Shown: one piece after another, positions 44,220-53,881 of the stretch | Layout of the letters: every line of letters starts with the position of its first letter | Position numbering within the stretch: position 1 is the stretch's first letter | NCBI RefSeq assembly: GCF_020091585.1 | Contig: NZ_CP083582.1 | Location: 3,472,001-3,536,000, forward strand | Direction: 5' to 3' | Length of the DNA: 64,000 nt | Source of the DNA: Kovacikia minuta CCNUW1 | Lineage (GTDB): Bacteria; Cyanobacteriota; Cyanobacteriia; Leptolyngbyales; Leptolyngbyaceae | Notes under the pieces: generated by a model | Databases searched by the model: none | Told to the model about the DNA's origin: nothing | The model's input: the letters and a program-made list of their open reading frames with translations, nothing else | Program-made: the position numbers and the translations under genes

Positions 44220-44831
44220 ATGGAAAGTTCTGTCAGTTCCGAGCAGGTGCAACAAAAAGTACATCAGGAGAGTGAGCATACCCATGATGTGCAGGGCACC
44301 AGCCTGTTTGGCTTTATTGTGTTTCTGCTGTCAGAGAGCGTTATTTTTCTTAGCTTTTTTGCGGGATACATTGCCCTCAAAACAACGACGCCTGACTGGC
44401 TACCACCAGGAGTTGAGGGGTTAGAAACCCATGATCCGTTGATCAATACGATCGTGTTGGTTTCCAGTAGCTTCGTGATTTATTTTGCCGAAGAAGCGCT
44501 CAAGAAAAATAAACTAACCTTGTTTCGCCTGCTCTGGTTACTGACTTCTGCAATGGGAATTTACTTTCTGGTGGGGCAGGCGATCGAGTGGCGGGGTCTT
44601 CCCTTCGGGTTTACCTCAGGAGCTTTTGGCGGTACATTCTACCTGCTAACAGGATTTCATGGCTTGCACGTTTTAACCGGAATCCTGCTTCAATTTTTGA
44701 TGCTTGCCCGTTCCTTTTTTCCTGGCAACTACACCAAAGGTCATACGGGAGTGACCGAAGTTTCCTTATTCTGGCACTTTGTTGATGTCATTTGGATTAT
44801 TTTGTTTTGTCTGATCTATGTGTGGCAGTGA
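44220..44831 (+). CDS. ctaE: Haem-copper oxidase subunit III
   Basis: The 203-residue subunit III has five hydrophobic segments: LFGFIVFLLSESVIFLSFFA near residue 30, INTIVLVSSSFVIYFAEEAL, LLWLLTSAMGIYFLVGQAIE, YLLTGFHGLHVLTGILLQFL and HFVDVIWIILFCLIYVW. The Glu in LLSES and the HGLHV and HFVDVIW motifs are family hallmarks. It lacks the two N-terminal helices found in mitochondrial-type subunit III, as usual for short bacterial forms. It completes the CtaCDE set after the repeat spacer. Confidence 0.92.
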   Translation: MESSVSSEQVQQKVHQESEHTHDVQGTSLFGFIVFLLSESVIFLSFFAGYIALKTTTPDWLPPGVEGLETHDPLINTIVLVSSSFVIYFAEEALKKNKLTLFRLLWLLTSAMGIYFLVGQAIEWRGLPFGFTSGAFGGTFYLLTGFHGLHVLTGILLQFLMLARSFFPGNYTKGHTGVTEVSLFWHFVDVIWIILFCLIYVWQ

Positions 44832-44892
44832 TTGATCCAGAGCCAGGAGCAGGAGCGAATCACAATTGCCGAATGACTAAAGGAGCGCAATC

Positions 44893-46407
44893 ATGATTAT
44901 TGACGATCAACATTACGATGTCATCATTGTTGGTACAGGTGCAGGGGGTGGGACTTTAGCCTATAAACTTGCACCAACAGGTAAGAAGATTTTGATCCTG
45001 GAACGGGGTGACTTTATGCCCCTGGAGGAGCAGAACAGAAGTAATGTGGATGTCTTTAAAAAGGAGCGCTATCACGCCCCTGAGCAGTGGTACGACAATG
45101 CCGGGGAACCCTTTTCTCCCCAAACGAACTACTCGGTGGGTGGAAACACCAAAATCTACAGTGCAGCTTTGTTGAGAATGCGCGATCGCGACTTTGAAGC
45201 GATCACCCATGAAGCAGGCATTTCGCCAGAGTGGCCCCTCAAATATAAAGACTTTGAACCCTATTACACTGAGGCAGAACAGCTGTATAAAGTGCATGGT
45301 CAGGTGGGGGATGACCCAACCGAACCACCCCGAAGTGGGGATTATCCCTACCCTGCGGTGAGCCATGAACCTGAAATTCAGGTAGTGGTCGATGCGATCG
45401 CCCAACAGGGGTTGCATCCCACAACAATTCCCCTGGCGCTCACCCGTCAAACGGATGACCCAACCAACGATTCTGAAGTCAGCGGAATTGTGCCCGCATT
45501 AAAATTTGCCAGCGTCACCCTCAAAACGGGCGCGAAGGTCGTTGGTTTGCACGCCAACCCCTCTGGCAAAGAAGTGAAAGCCGTCGAAGTAGAAATTAGC
45601 GGTCAAACCTATTTGTTTTTTGGAGATATTGTGGTGCTGTCCTGTGGGGCAATTAACTCAGCCGCATTGTTGTTGCGGTCTGCCCACGATATACATCCCA
45701 ACGGACTTGCAAACAGTTCTGGCCTGGTCGGGCGCAATTTCATGAAACATCTGATGACCGCGATCGTCCAACTGAGTGCGCCCAACTCCGGCAAGTTTCA
45801 AAGAAGCATCAGCGTCAATGATTTCTATTGGGGAGAAGAAGGATTTCCCTACCCAATGGGACACATTCAGAACACAGGCGGACTGTTGCAGGACATCATT
45901 TTTGCTGAATCTCCTCCGGTGCTATCGCTGTTTGCCAAAGTTTTACCCGGATTTGGACTCCAGCAGTTAGCCACTCGATCGATCGGGTGGTGGGTGCAAA
46001 CAGAAGACCTCCCCTCCCTCGATAACCAGGTTCGTATCGTCGGCAACAAGCTTCATCTCGATTACACCCCAAACAATACAGAAGCACACGAACGCCTGGT
46101 TTATCGTTGGACAGAAGTGCTGAAAGCGATCGAAAAAAACACGAAACAAACGGTTCTACAACGCAGCGGGCTGCATCCCCACGGTGAGGCACCGATTCAA
46201 GTCGTTGCCCATCAATGTGGCACCTGTCGTTTCGGCGAAAACTCAGCAGATTCTGTGCTAAATCTCAACTGTCGCGCCCATGATATTGATAACTTGTATG
46301 TTGTGGATGGCAGTTTCTTCCCTTCCAACGCCAGCGTCAGTCCCGCTTTAACCATCATTGCCAATGCTTTAAGAGTTGGAGATCACTTGATCGAGCGCTT
46401 GAAGTGA
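44893..46407 (+). CDS. GMC-family dehydrogenase, paralogue 1 (Cys cluster deleted)
   Basis: The 504-residue flavoprotein has the FAD-binding VIIVGTGAGGGTLAYKLAPT at the N-terminus, SVGGNTKIYSAALLRMRDRD, and the GMC C-terminal block with VAHQCGTCRFGEN and the active-site region YVVDGSFFPSNASVSPALTI. It is a close paralogue of the gene at 47654. It lacks a 20-residue segment that in the paralogue holds CIRCDSCDGFPC; here the aligned stretch is RQTDDPTNDSEVSGIVPALK. Family members (gluconate, fructose or glucose dehydrogenases) give electrons to quinone or cytochrome; the substrate is unknown. It follows ctaE closely on the same strand. Confidence 0.88.
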   Translation: MIIDDQHYDVIIVGTGAGGGTLAYKLAPTGKKILILERGDFMPLEEQNRSNVDVFKKERYHAPEQWYDNAGEPFSPQTNYSVGGNTKIYSAALLRMRDRDFEAITHEAGISPEWPLKYKDFEPYYTEAEQLYKVHGQVGDDPTEPPRSGDYPYPAVSHEPEIQVVVDAIAQQGLHPTTIPLALTRQTDDPTNDSEVSGIVPALKFASVTLKTGAKVVGLHANPSGKEVKAVEVEISGQTYLFFGDIVVLSCGAINSAALLLRSAHDIHPNGLANSSGLVGRNFMKHLMTAIVQLSAPNSGKFQRSISVNDFYWGEEGFPYPMGHIQNTGGLLQDIIFAESPPVLSLFAKVLPGFGLQQLATRSIGWWVQTEDLPSLDNQVRIVGNKLHLDYTPNNTEAHERLVYRWTEVLKAIEKNTKQTVLQRSGLHPHGEAPIQVVAHQCGTCRFGENSADSVLNLNCRAHDIDNLYVVDGSFFPSNASVSPALTIIANALRVGDHLIERLK

Positions 46408-46642
46408 AGGGGAAAGGATACAGGATGAAGGATAAAGGATAAGAATACGAGTAGACTTTGGCGTAAGTTTGGCAACGATTGCTTGAGACAGTTCTGAGTG
46501 CTGAAGACTGAGTACTGAGTCAGAATGGTCGCCTTATTTCCGCTTTGCAGTACGAGTGACGAATGACTCATTCCCCATTCCCCAACTTAAAACTCAAAAC
46601 TTAAAACTCCTCCCTCTGTTCCCTACACCCTCCCACCTAACT

Positions 46643-47491
46643 ATGCTGCGCTACCTCCGCCAACACTACCCTGAATATCTAATGGAAGCCTGGGGTTTGG
46701 GAATGTTTATGATCTCCGCTGGGGTGGTAACGACCTTACTGGAATACCCCCAATCGCCCTTGCACCAAGCACTTCCCGATGCTTTTGTGCGCCGAGTAAT
46801 TAACGGAATTGCAATGGGATTGACGGTGTTGGGAATTGTCTATTCACCCTGGGGGAAGCGATCGGGCGCACATATCAATCCGGCTTTTTCCCTTACCTTT
46901 TTGCGATTAGGCAAAATGAAAGCCTGGGATGCCGCGTTCTATGTCCTGTTTCAATTCCTCGGTGGATTGTTCGGTGTTCTGCTGGTTGCAATTCTGTTCA
47001 ACTTATCTTTTACCGATCCTCCCGTTAAATATATTGTGACGATTCCCGGTACATGGGGCGTGTTAATTGCATTGGTGGGGGAACTGGCGATCGCCTTCTT
47101 CACCATGACAATTGTTTTATACACCAATAACCATCGCAAACTGGCTCCCTTGACGGGGGTATTTGTCTGTTTTTTGGTCATGAGCTACGTCATTTTTGAG
47201 TCTCCCCTGTCTGGATTTGGCATGAACCCTGCCCGCACCGTGGCATCGGCACTCCCCTCTGGAATTTGGACTGCAATTTGGATTTATTTGTTTGCGCCCA
47301 TCATCGGGATGCTGTTAGCAGCTGAGATGTATGTCAGACACAGGGGTATTCACCGCGTTACCTGTGCCAAAATGCTGAACCATCGCTGTACCGATACCCA
47401 CTGTATCCACTGCGGCGATCGCACGGAACATGCACTTGATATTTTGTCTGATCACCAAAAACTTAAAAATATGGGATCAAAAAATACATAA
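46643..47491 (+). CDS. MIP (aquaporin/glycerol facilitator) family channel
   Basis: The 282-residue membrane protein has six helices and the two NPA boxes, GAHINPAFSLTF near residue 80 and GFGMNPARTVASALP near 190. MIP proteins conduct water, glycerol or similar small neutral molecules. The C-terminal cytoplasmic tail is unusual, with Cys and His residues (CAKMLNHRCTDTHCIHCGDR) that could bind metal. The start at 46643 is preferred because upstream codons translate low-complexity repeat sequence. It sits between the two GMC dehydrogenases and may supply or release their substrate. Confidence 0.88.
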   Translation: MLRYLRQHYPEYLMEAWGLGMFMISAGVVTTLLEYPQSPLHQALPDAFVRRVINGIAMGLTVLGIVYSPWGKRSGAHINPAFSLTFLRLGKMKAWDAAFYVLFQFLGGLFGVLLVAILFNLSFTDPPVKYIVTIPGTWGVLIALVGELAIAFFTMTIVLYTNNHRKLAPLTGVFVCFLVMSYVIFESPLSGFGMNPARTVASALPSGIWTAIWIYLFAPIIGMLLAAEMYVRHRGIHRVTCAKMLNHRCTDTHCIHCGDRTEHALDILSDHQKLKNMGSKNT

Positions 47492-47653
47492 AGCAATTTA
47501 TTTGTTATTCGTTATTTGTTGCTCGTCATCTGTCATTCGTCATTTGTCATTCATCAGCAATGCCTGACACCTTACACCTGCTGCCTTCTGCCTTTTCATC
47601 CTTCATCCTTCATCCTTTATCCTTTCCTACCCCCTACTCCCGGAGATCTCACC

Positions 47654-49228
47654 ATGATCATCGACGACCAGCAATACGACCTGATTATCATTGGTACCGG
47701 TGCGGGGGGAGGCACTCTGGCGTACCAACTGGCACCGACGGGCAAAAAGATTCTGATCCTGGAACGGGGAACCTACTTACCGAGAGAGAAGGCAAACTGG
47801 AGTGCGACGGAAGTATACGCTAAAGAGCGATATCACACCAATGAAACATGGTACGACATTGGTGGAGAGCCATTTCGCCCCCAAATGAGCTATTGGGTTG
47901 GGGGAAATACGAAGGTTTATGGAGCTGCCTTAATTCGGTTGCGGGAACGGGATTTTGACGAGGTGAACCATCAGCAGGGTGTTTCCCCAGCCTGGGCGCT
48001 GAAGTACACGGATTTTGAACCCTACTACGCCCAAGCCGAAAAGTTATACGAAGTGCACGGACGGCAGGGAGATGACCCGATCGAACCTCCCCGCAGTGGC
48101 GATTATCCCCATCCTCCGGTGAGCCATGAACCCCGTATTCAGCAAATTGCTGAGGCGATCACAAAACAGGGTTTGCGTCCATTCCACCTGCCCCTGGGAA
48201 TTCGGCTGAATGAGGTCGATCGCACCATCAGCACCTGCATCCGCTGTGATAGCTGTGATGGCTTTCCCTGCCTGGTACACGCTAAATCCGACGCTGAAAC
48301 CGGAGGCATTCGCCCAGCCTTGCAATATCCCAACGTGACCCTAAAAACCGAGGCAAAAGTTTTGCGGTTGCACACCAGTGAATCGGGGCGCGAAATTAAA
48401 GCGGTGGAAGTGGAGATGGGCGGAGAAACCTACCTATTTCACAGCAATCTTGTAGTGGTTGCCTGTGGGGCAATTAACTCAGCGGCATTGCTTTTGCGAT
48501 CGCACAATGACAAGCATCCAAACGGACTGGCAAACCGCTCCGACCAGGTCGGACGGAACTTTATGAAGCATTTGACCACCGCACTGGTGCAAATTAGCGA
48601 GGTTCCCAACCCCGACACCTACCAAAAAACGATTTGCGTCAACGATTTTTACTGGGGCGACAATCAGTTCCCCTACCCCATGGGACAGGTGCAGAACACG
48701 GGTAATGTGCTGCCCGACATGATTCCAGCGGAAGCTCCCCCCCTCCTTGCCCCGTTTGCCAAGTTGGTGCCGCAGTTTGGTCTGCAACGAATTGCCAGCC
48801 ACACTACAGGTTGGTGGCTTCAGTCAGAAGACCTACCCGATCCCAACAATCGCGTCCGCATGAAAGGCGAAAAACTGCATTTGGAATACACCCCCAACAA
48901 CAGCGATGCCCACGAGCGGCTGATTTACACCTGGGTTAATGTGTTGAAATCGATCGACAAGCGATCGGAAACTGCCAGAATTCCCCACGGCATCTACCCC
49001 CGCAACAGCACCGGCATCCAGGTGATGGCGCATCAATGCGGTACCTGCCGCTTTGGCGAAGACCCCACCACCTCCGTTCTTGACCTCAACTGCCGCACCC
49101 ATGATGTAGATAACCTCTACGTGGTAGACAGCAGCTTCTTCCCCTCCAACTCTGGCGTCAATCCCACCCTCACCATCATCGCCAATGCTTTGAGAGTGGG
49201 CGAGCATTTAGCAGAAAGAATGAAGTGA
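47654..49228 (+). CDS. GMC-family dehydrogenase, paralogue 2 (with Cys cluster)
   Basis: The 524-residue flavoprotein begins MIIDDQQYDLIIIGTGAGGG after GGAG (47642-47645). It has WVGGNTKVYGAALIRLRERD, and near residues 195-206 the motif CIRCDSCDGFPC (C195, C198, C201, C206). In related GMC dehydrogenases a Cys group in this area holds an Fe-S cluster that carries electrons out of FAD. The C-terminal region has VMAHQCGTCRFGEDPTTSVL and VDSSFFPSNSGVNPTLTI. Its closest relative is the gene at 44893, so the locus arose by duplication around the aquaporin gene. The substrate is a sugar, polyol or alcohol by family, not determined here. Confidence 0.9.
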   Translation: MIIDDQQYDLIIIGTGAGGGTLAYQLAPTGKKILILERGTYLPREKANWSATEVYAKERYHTNETWYDIGGEPFRPQMSYWVGGNTKVYGAALIRLRERDFDEVNHQQGVSPAWALKYTDFEPYYAQAEKLYEVHGRQGDDPIEPPRSGDYPHPPVSHEPRIQQIAEAITKQGLRPFHLPLGIRLNEVDRTISTCIRCDSCDGFPCLVHAKSDAETGGIRPALQYPNVTLKTEAKVLRLHTSESGREIKAVEVEMGGETYLFHSNLVVVACGAINSAALLLRSHNDKHPNGLANRSDQVGRNFMKHLTTALVQISEVPNPDTYQKTICVNDFYWGDNQFPYPMGQVQNTGNVLPDMIPAEAPPLLAPFAKLVPQFGLQRIASHTTGWWLQSEDLPDPNNRVRMKGEKLHLEYTPNNSDAHERLIYTWVNVLKSIDKRSETARIPHGIYPRNSTGIQVMAHQCGTCRFGEDPTTSVLDLNCRTHDVDNLYVVDSSFFPSNSGVNPTLTIIANALRVGEHLAERMK

Positions 49229-49451
49229 GGGATGGGGGATGGGGATGAAAAAGTTTTAAGTTTTAAGTTTTGAGTTTTGAGTTGAGAGCCAGTGAGTAGT
49301 AAGCAGTACCCAACTGATAATTGATAACTGAAAACTGAAAACTAATGACTAAAACTATCCCCTGATCCCTATCACTCTTTTATCCTTTATCCTTCAGCTT
49401 TTCCCTGACACCTGACACCTGACACCTACCCCCTATTTCAAAGGAGAATCC

Positions 49452-50225
49452 ATGACCAAACTTGCAGGCAAAGTCGCGATCGTTACTGGTAGCAGTGGCG
49501 GCATTGGACAGGGAATTGCGGAGCGTCTGGCTCAGGATGGTGCCAGTGTGGTGATTGATTACCATACCCATCCCCAGGGGGCAGAGGAGACGCTTTCAGT
49601 GGTGGAATCAGCCGGGAGTAAGGGGCTGATCGTTCAGGCGGATCTGAGCGTTGTCAGTGATATTCAAAAGCTGGTCAGTGCGACCATTGACCACTTCGGC
49701 AAGGTGGATGTTTTGGTCAATAATGCCGGAATGGATGGCAAGAATAAGGATTTCTGGGATTTAACCGAGGCGGATTTTGATGCCGTGATCAATCTCAACT
49801 TAAAGGGAACATTTTTTGCCACGCAAATGGTCGTTAAACATTTCATTGACACCAAACGCGCGGGCAAAATTATCAACATCAGTTCAGTTCACGAAGAACT
49901 CCCCTTTCCCCACTTCGCGCCCTATTGTGTCAGTAAAGGTGGCATCAAAATGATGATGCGCGACCTGGCGATCGAACTCGGTCCCCTGGGCATCACCATT
50001 AACAACATTGCCCCAGGCGCGATCGAAACCCCGATTAATACTGCCCTGTTAAATGACCCCGAAAAGCTCTCTGCCCTGCTCAAAAACATTCCCTTAGGAA
50101 GACTTGGCAAACCCAGCGACATCGCCCCCCTGGTGTCCTTCCTGGCATCTTCTGATGCAGACTATATGACCGGTACCACCTTCTTTGTCGATGGCGGCTT
50201 ACTGTGGAACTACCATGAACAGTAA
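49452..50225 (+). CDS. SDR-family dehydrogenase, glucose 1-dehydrogenase-like
   Basis: The 257-residue classical short-chain dehydrogenase has VAIVTGSSGGIGQGIAERLA (TGxxxGxG), VLVNNAGMDG, INISSVHEELPFPHFAPY with the catalytic Ser, YCVSKGG with Tyr-x3-Lys, and DYMTGTTFFVDGGLLWNY at the C-terminus. The strongest resemblance is to NAD(P)-dependent glucose 1-dehydrogenases. The AAAGGAGA site lies 8 bases before the ATG. It follows the second GMC gene after a repeat-rich spacer and fits a sugar-oxidation theme. Confidence 0.87.
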   Translation: MTKLAGKVAIVTGSSGGIGQGIAERLAQDGASVVIDYHTHPQGAEETLSVVESAGSKGLIVQADLSVVSDIQKLVSATIDHFGKVDVLVNNAGMDGKNKDFWDLTEADFDAVINLNLKGTFFATQMVVKHFIDTKRAGKIINISSVHEELPFPHFAPYCVSKGGIKMMMRDLAIELGPLGITINNIAPGAIETPINTALLNDPEKLSALLKNIPLGRLGKPSDIAPLVSFLASSDADYMTGTTFFVDGGLLWNYHEQ

Positions 50226-50314
50226 GAATGGGGAGTGGGGAATAGGGAGTTTTAAGTTTTGAGTTTTGAGTTTTAAGTGTGGGGTGAAGAGAAGTTTGAG
50301 TTAGATTCAACCGT

Positions 50315-51376
50315 ATGGCTGGCAAAAAACACAGGCACCGAACCCTGAGTTCCCGAATCTGGGAAGTTCTGCGTGAGGAGTGGGGGATTTGGCTCGCGAT
50401 CGCCATTCTTTTGCTGGGTGCACTTTTGTTTTCTGAACAACTGGCTGTTTGGCTCGAAAAATCCGCATTTATCAAAGTTCTTGATTCTCTCAGTAAACTG
50501 GGTTTACTGGTTGCTGCAATTGCGTTTTTGAGGGAAATCCCGAAATGGGAAGAACGCGCAGCAGAAGAAGCAAGAAGAAGACAGCTTGAATATTGGAGGG
50601 CGATCGATGTTGCAAGAACCACCACAAGAACCAAAAAGGGCGAGTTATACAGCACGTCGTTAAAGATTGCTTTAGAAGGTTTAGCCGCAGAAAAGGATAC
50701 GAGTGGAAAACCAATCAAACTCACCAATATTGCGGCTGGCGGAGCAAAGCTTGAGGCAGTTGATTTAGAAAATTCTCACCTCTACGTCTGTGGTTTTCAA
50801 GTAGCTGATTTAAGTGAAGCAAATTTTCGTAACACTACCCTTGAAGTTGTGCATTTTACGAGAGCACGGCTGTTTGGGGCTAATTTTAGCAATGCTGTGT
50901 TTCTAGATGTTGGATTCACCCATGCTTTGTGCGATTCAGAAACCCTATTTCCAGATGGTTTTGATGCTCAAAAAGCAGGAGCGTACTTGATAAAGCCAGA
51001 TGCGGATTTAAAGCAGGCAAAGCTGGTCAATGCGTTACTGTGGAATGCAAATCTCCAAGGTGCAAATCTCCAAGGTGCAAATTTGCAGGGTGCCATCATG
51101 GGTGGATTGAAAAATAATTGGCAGCGCACGAACCTTCAGAATGCGAATCTTGAAGGAGCTAGAGCAGGACGTGTTGATCTACGGTTTGCTGATCTCAGAA
51201 ATGCTAATCTTCAAGGTGCTGATCTTTATAATGCAAACCTCCAAGGTGCAGACTTGAAGGGCGCTGACTTTCGTGGAGCGAGATTCATCACGGCGGATCA
51301 AATCAAAGCCGCCGAATTTTATTACGAAGCAATATACGACGATGATTTTCACAAGGAGCTAGGGTTATTTCCATGA
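50315..51376 (+). CDS. Membrane-anchored pentapeptide repeat protein
   Basis: The 353-residue protein starts with two hydrophobic segments ([37 protein letters not shown]). A charged region follows, then two blocks of pentapeptide repeats, about residues 145-210 ([38 protein letters not shown]) and 225-330 ([38 protein letters not shown]). It resembles cyanobacterial membrane pentapeptide proteins whose function is unknown. Its stop overlaps the DUF433 antitoxin start by four bases, an odd pairing that may be incidental. Confidence 0.8.
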   Translation: MAGKKHRHRTLSSRIWEVLREEWGIWLAIAILLLGALLFSEQLAVWLEKSAFIKVLDSLSKLGLLVAAIAFLREIPKWEERAAEEARRRQLEYWRAIDVARTTTRTKKGELYSTSLKIALEGLAAEKDTSGKPIKLTNIAAGGAKLEAVDLENSHLYVCGFQVADLSEANFRNTTLEVVHFTRARLFGANFSNAVFLDVGFTHALCDSETLFPDGFDAQKAGAYLIKPDADLKQAKLVNALLWNANLQGANLQGANLQGAIMGGLKNNWQRTNLQNANLEGARAGRVDLRFADLRNANLQGADLYNANLQGADLKGADFRGARFITADQIKAAEFYYEAIYDDDFHKELGLFP

Positions 51377-51615
51377 AACTCGATCGCATCACCAGCAATT
51401 CCAATCGCATGAATGGACAGCCTTGTATTCGTAATCTTCGACTTACAGTTCGTCGGGTGATTGAGTTACTAGCGACCTATTCTGACCGAGAAGAACTACG
51501 CCGGGAGTTTCCCGAATTAGAAGATGAAGACATTCGGCAAGCCCTGATTTTTGCCTCTTCCTACCTGGAAGATCGCATCATTGAGCTACCCGATCGATAT
51601 GAAACTGTTGCTTGA
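51373..51615 (+). CDS. DUF433 antitoxin (VapB-like)
   Basis: The 80-residue protein matches DUF433 antitoxins: [20 protein letters not shown] with the PCIRN-type loop, then [20 protein letters not shown] and [22 protein letters not shown]433 proteins pair with DUF5615 PIN-like toxins. It starts inside the end of the pentapeptide gene (4-base overlap) and its own end overlaps the toxin start by 17 bases. Confidence 0.85.
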   Translation: MKLDRITSNSNRMNGQPCIRNLRLTVRRVIELLATYSDREELRREFPELEDEDIRQALIFASSYLEDRIIELPDRYETVA

Positions 51616-51973
51616 TCAGGGATTACCACTCTCTGCGGCAGCATTGCTACGTGATGCAGGTTTCGATACCATTCATGTTAGTGAAATTGGAATGTCTGAA
51701 GCCGAAGATACAGAAATCATCCAGAGAGCCAAAGATGAGGAACGTGTTGTTGGTACGCTCGATGCAGATTTTCATACTTTACTGGCGCTTGATGCAGCAA
51801 TTTCTCCCTCAGTCATCCGCATTCGAATTGAAAGGTTACGTGCTCAAGCATTCACAGATCTGTTGCTGATGGTAATCTCTGAATGTGAAGCGGAGTTGAG
51901 CCAGGGAGCAGCGATTACGGTTGAGCCAAGCCGTATTCGTATTCGTCGTTTGCCACTGCTATCTGATGTCTAG
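51599..51973 (+). CDS. DUF5615 PIN-like toxin
   Basis: The 124-residue protein starts [20 protein letters not shown], the N-terminal strand with the DQ/DE acidic motif, followed by ISEIGM-like HVSEIGMSEAEDTEIIQRAK and VVGTLDADFHTLLAL with acidic residues of the Mut7-C/PIN-like nuclease. Such proteins act as ribonuclease toxins paired with DUF433. The ATG at 51599 is used; a longer upstream start in the same frame lies inside the antitoxin gene. Confidence 0.85.
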   Translation: MKLLLDQGLPLSAAALLRDAGFDTIHVSEIGMSEAEDTEIIQRAKDEERVVGTLDADFHTLLALDAAISPSVIRIRIERLRAQAFTDLLLMVISECEAELSQGAAITVEPSRIRIRRLPLLSDV

Positions 51974-52014
51974 CTAGTTTCCCCCATTTTCCCACCCCCC
52001 ATCACTTCTTCTCT

Positions 52015-53751
52015 ATGCCCAAACAAACGATCGCTGCCAAAATTGTCGAAACCCTGGTGCAGGCAGGAGTACGCCGCGTCCATGGGGTTGTGGGAGATTC
52101 CCTCAACAGTCTGGTCGAGGAAATTCGACGTACCGATGGGATTGATTGGATTCACTATCGGCACGAGGAAGCGGCAGCATTCGCAGCGGGAGCGGAGGCG
52201 CAACTGAGTGGGCAACTGGCGGTGTGTGCGGGTAGTTGCGGACCGGGAAATGTGCATTTGATCAATGGATTGTACGACTGTCACCGCAGTATGACACCGG
52301 TGCTGGCGATCGCCGCCCACATTCCCAGCAGCGAAATTGGGACGGGGTACTTTCAGGAAACGCACCCCGATCGCCTGTTTGTGGAATGCAGCCACTACTG
52401 TGAGCTGATTTCCTCTGCCCGCCAGATGCCAAGGATTCTTCAAATTGCGATGCAGCATGCCATCAGCAAAAGTGGTGTGTCCGTGATTGCCCTTTCTGGC
52501 GACGTGGCAATGGAGCCAATTCCCGACGATTCCCTTGCCAATACCGTCATGACGATCCGTCCTGCCATCCGCCCAACCGACGAAGACCTCCAGACCTTAG
52601 CAGCCCTACTCAATCATGCAGAAAAAGTCACCCTTCTCTGTGGCAGCGGTTGTGCGGGTGCCCACGCTGAGCTACTGGCGTTGGGTGAAGCCCTGAAATC
52701 GCCGATGGTGCATGCACTCCGAGGCAAGGAACACGTCGAATACGATAATCCTTACGACGTTGGCATGACCGGGCTAATTGGATTTCCTTCTGGCTACCGG
52801 GCACTGGAAAGCTGCAATGTGCTGTTAATTTTGGGTAGCGACTTTCCCTATAAGGATTGGTATCCGAAACAGGCAAAAATTGCCCAAATTGACATTCGCC
52901 CCGAACGGTTGGGACGCCGATGCCATATCGACTTGGGGCTGATGGGAGATGTTAAGCAAACCCTCCAAGCACTCCTCCCTTTGCTGCACACTAAAACCGA
53001 TCGCACCCATCTCGATACCTCCCTGGAGTATTACCGGAAAACCCGTGCGGAACTCGACTCGCATGCGATCGGAGTGGCAGGAAATCGCCCCATTTATCCT
53101 GAATACCTGGCAAGTGTGATCAGTGAACTGGCAGCCGAAGACGCCATTTTTACAGCGGATGTCGGTTCTCCAACAGTGTGGGCAGCCCGTTACCTGAAAA
53201 TGACCAGAGATCGACGGTTGCTCGGTTCCTTCAACCACGGTTCAATGGCAAACGCGATGCCCCAGGCGATTGGTGCCCAATTTCTTTACCCCGATCGTCA
53301 GGTGATTTCCCTCTCAGGGGATGGTGGTTTCACCATGCTCATGGGCGACTTCATCACCCTGTTTCAGTACGATCTGCCCGTCAAGGTAATTGTGTTTAAC
53401 AATGGGGTGCTGGGATTTGTGGCGATGGAAATGAAAGTGGCGGGGCTTCCCCCCTACGGTACAGACCTGAAGAATCCTGATTTCGCTAAGATGGCAAATG
53501 CGATGGGTGTATTGGGAATTCGGGTGGAAGATCCTGCCGATGTTCGTCCGGCGATCGAGCGGGCATTGAAATACAACGGCCCCGTTCTGGTAGATGTATT
53601 GACCAATCCCAGTGAACTGTCATTACCGCCCAAGATCGAACTGAATCAGGCATGGGGTTTCAGTCTGTACATGCTGAAGGAAACCCTTTCTGGTCATGGT
53701 GATGAGGTGGTGCGAACGATCGAAAGCAACTTCTTGAAGCGAAAAAAATAG
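52015..53751 (+). CDS. poxB: Pyruvate oxidase / pyruvate:quinone oxidoreductase (PoxB-like)
   Basis: The 578-residue thiamine-diphosphate enzyme has VHGVVGDSLNSLVEEIRRTD and HYRHEEAAAFAAGAEAQLSG with the catalytic Glu in the N-terminal domain. The FAD-binding middle domain and the TPP motif SLSGDGGFTMLMGDFITLFQ near residue 440 follow. PoxB oxidises pyruvate to acetate and CO2 and passes electrons through FAD to quinone. The C-terminus (LYMLKETLSGHGDEVVRTIE) resembles the membrane-binding amphipathic tail. In this locus it is one of several quinone-linked dehydrogenases near the quinol oxidase. Confidence 0.9.
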   Translation: MPKQTIAAKIVETLVQAGVRRVHGVVGDSLNSLVEEIRRTDGIDWIHYRHEEAAAFAAGAEAQLSGQLAVCAGSCGPGNVHLINGLYDCHRSMTPVLAIAAHIPSSEIGTGYFQETHPDRLFVECSHYCELISSARQMPRILQIAMQHAISKSGVSVIALSGDVAMEPIPDDSLANTVMTIRPAIRPTDEDLQTLAALLNHAEKVTLLCGSGCAGAHAELLALGEALKSPMVHALRGKEHVEYDNPYDVGMTGLIGFPSGYRALESCNVLLILGSDFPYKDWYPKQAKIAQIDIRPERLGRRCHIDLGLMGDVKQTLQALLPLLHTKTDRTHLDTSLEYYRKTRAELDSHAIGVAGNRPIYPEYLASVISELAAEDAIFTADVGSPTVWAARYLKMTRDRRLLGSFNHGSMANAMPQAIGAQFLYPDRQVISLSGDGGFTMLMGDFITLFQYDLPVKVIVFNNGVLGFVAMEMKVAGLPPYGTDLKNPDFAKMANAMGVLGIRVEDPADVRPAIERALKYNGPVLVDVLTNPSELSLPPKIELNQAWGFSLYMLKETLSGHGDEVVRTIESNFLKRKK

Positions 53752-53881
53752 CACCGCCAGAGAAGGCAGGAGACAAAAGGCAGGAGGTAGGAGAAGCGGC
53801 TATCCTGGATTCTAAAGAGGCGTCGGAGTAGCAATTCTGAATGCTGGCTGCCGGATTCTTGATGCTAAATTGGAGAATTCT

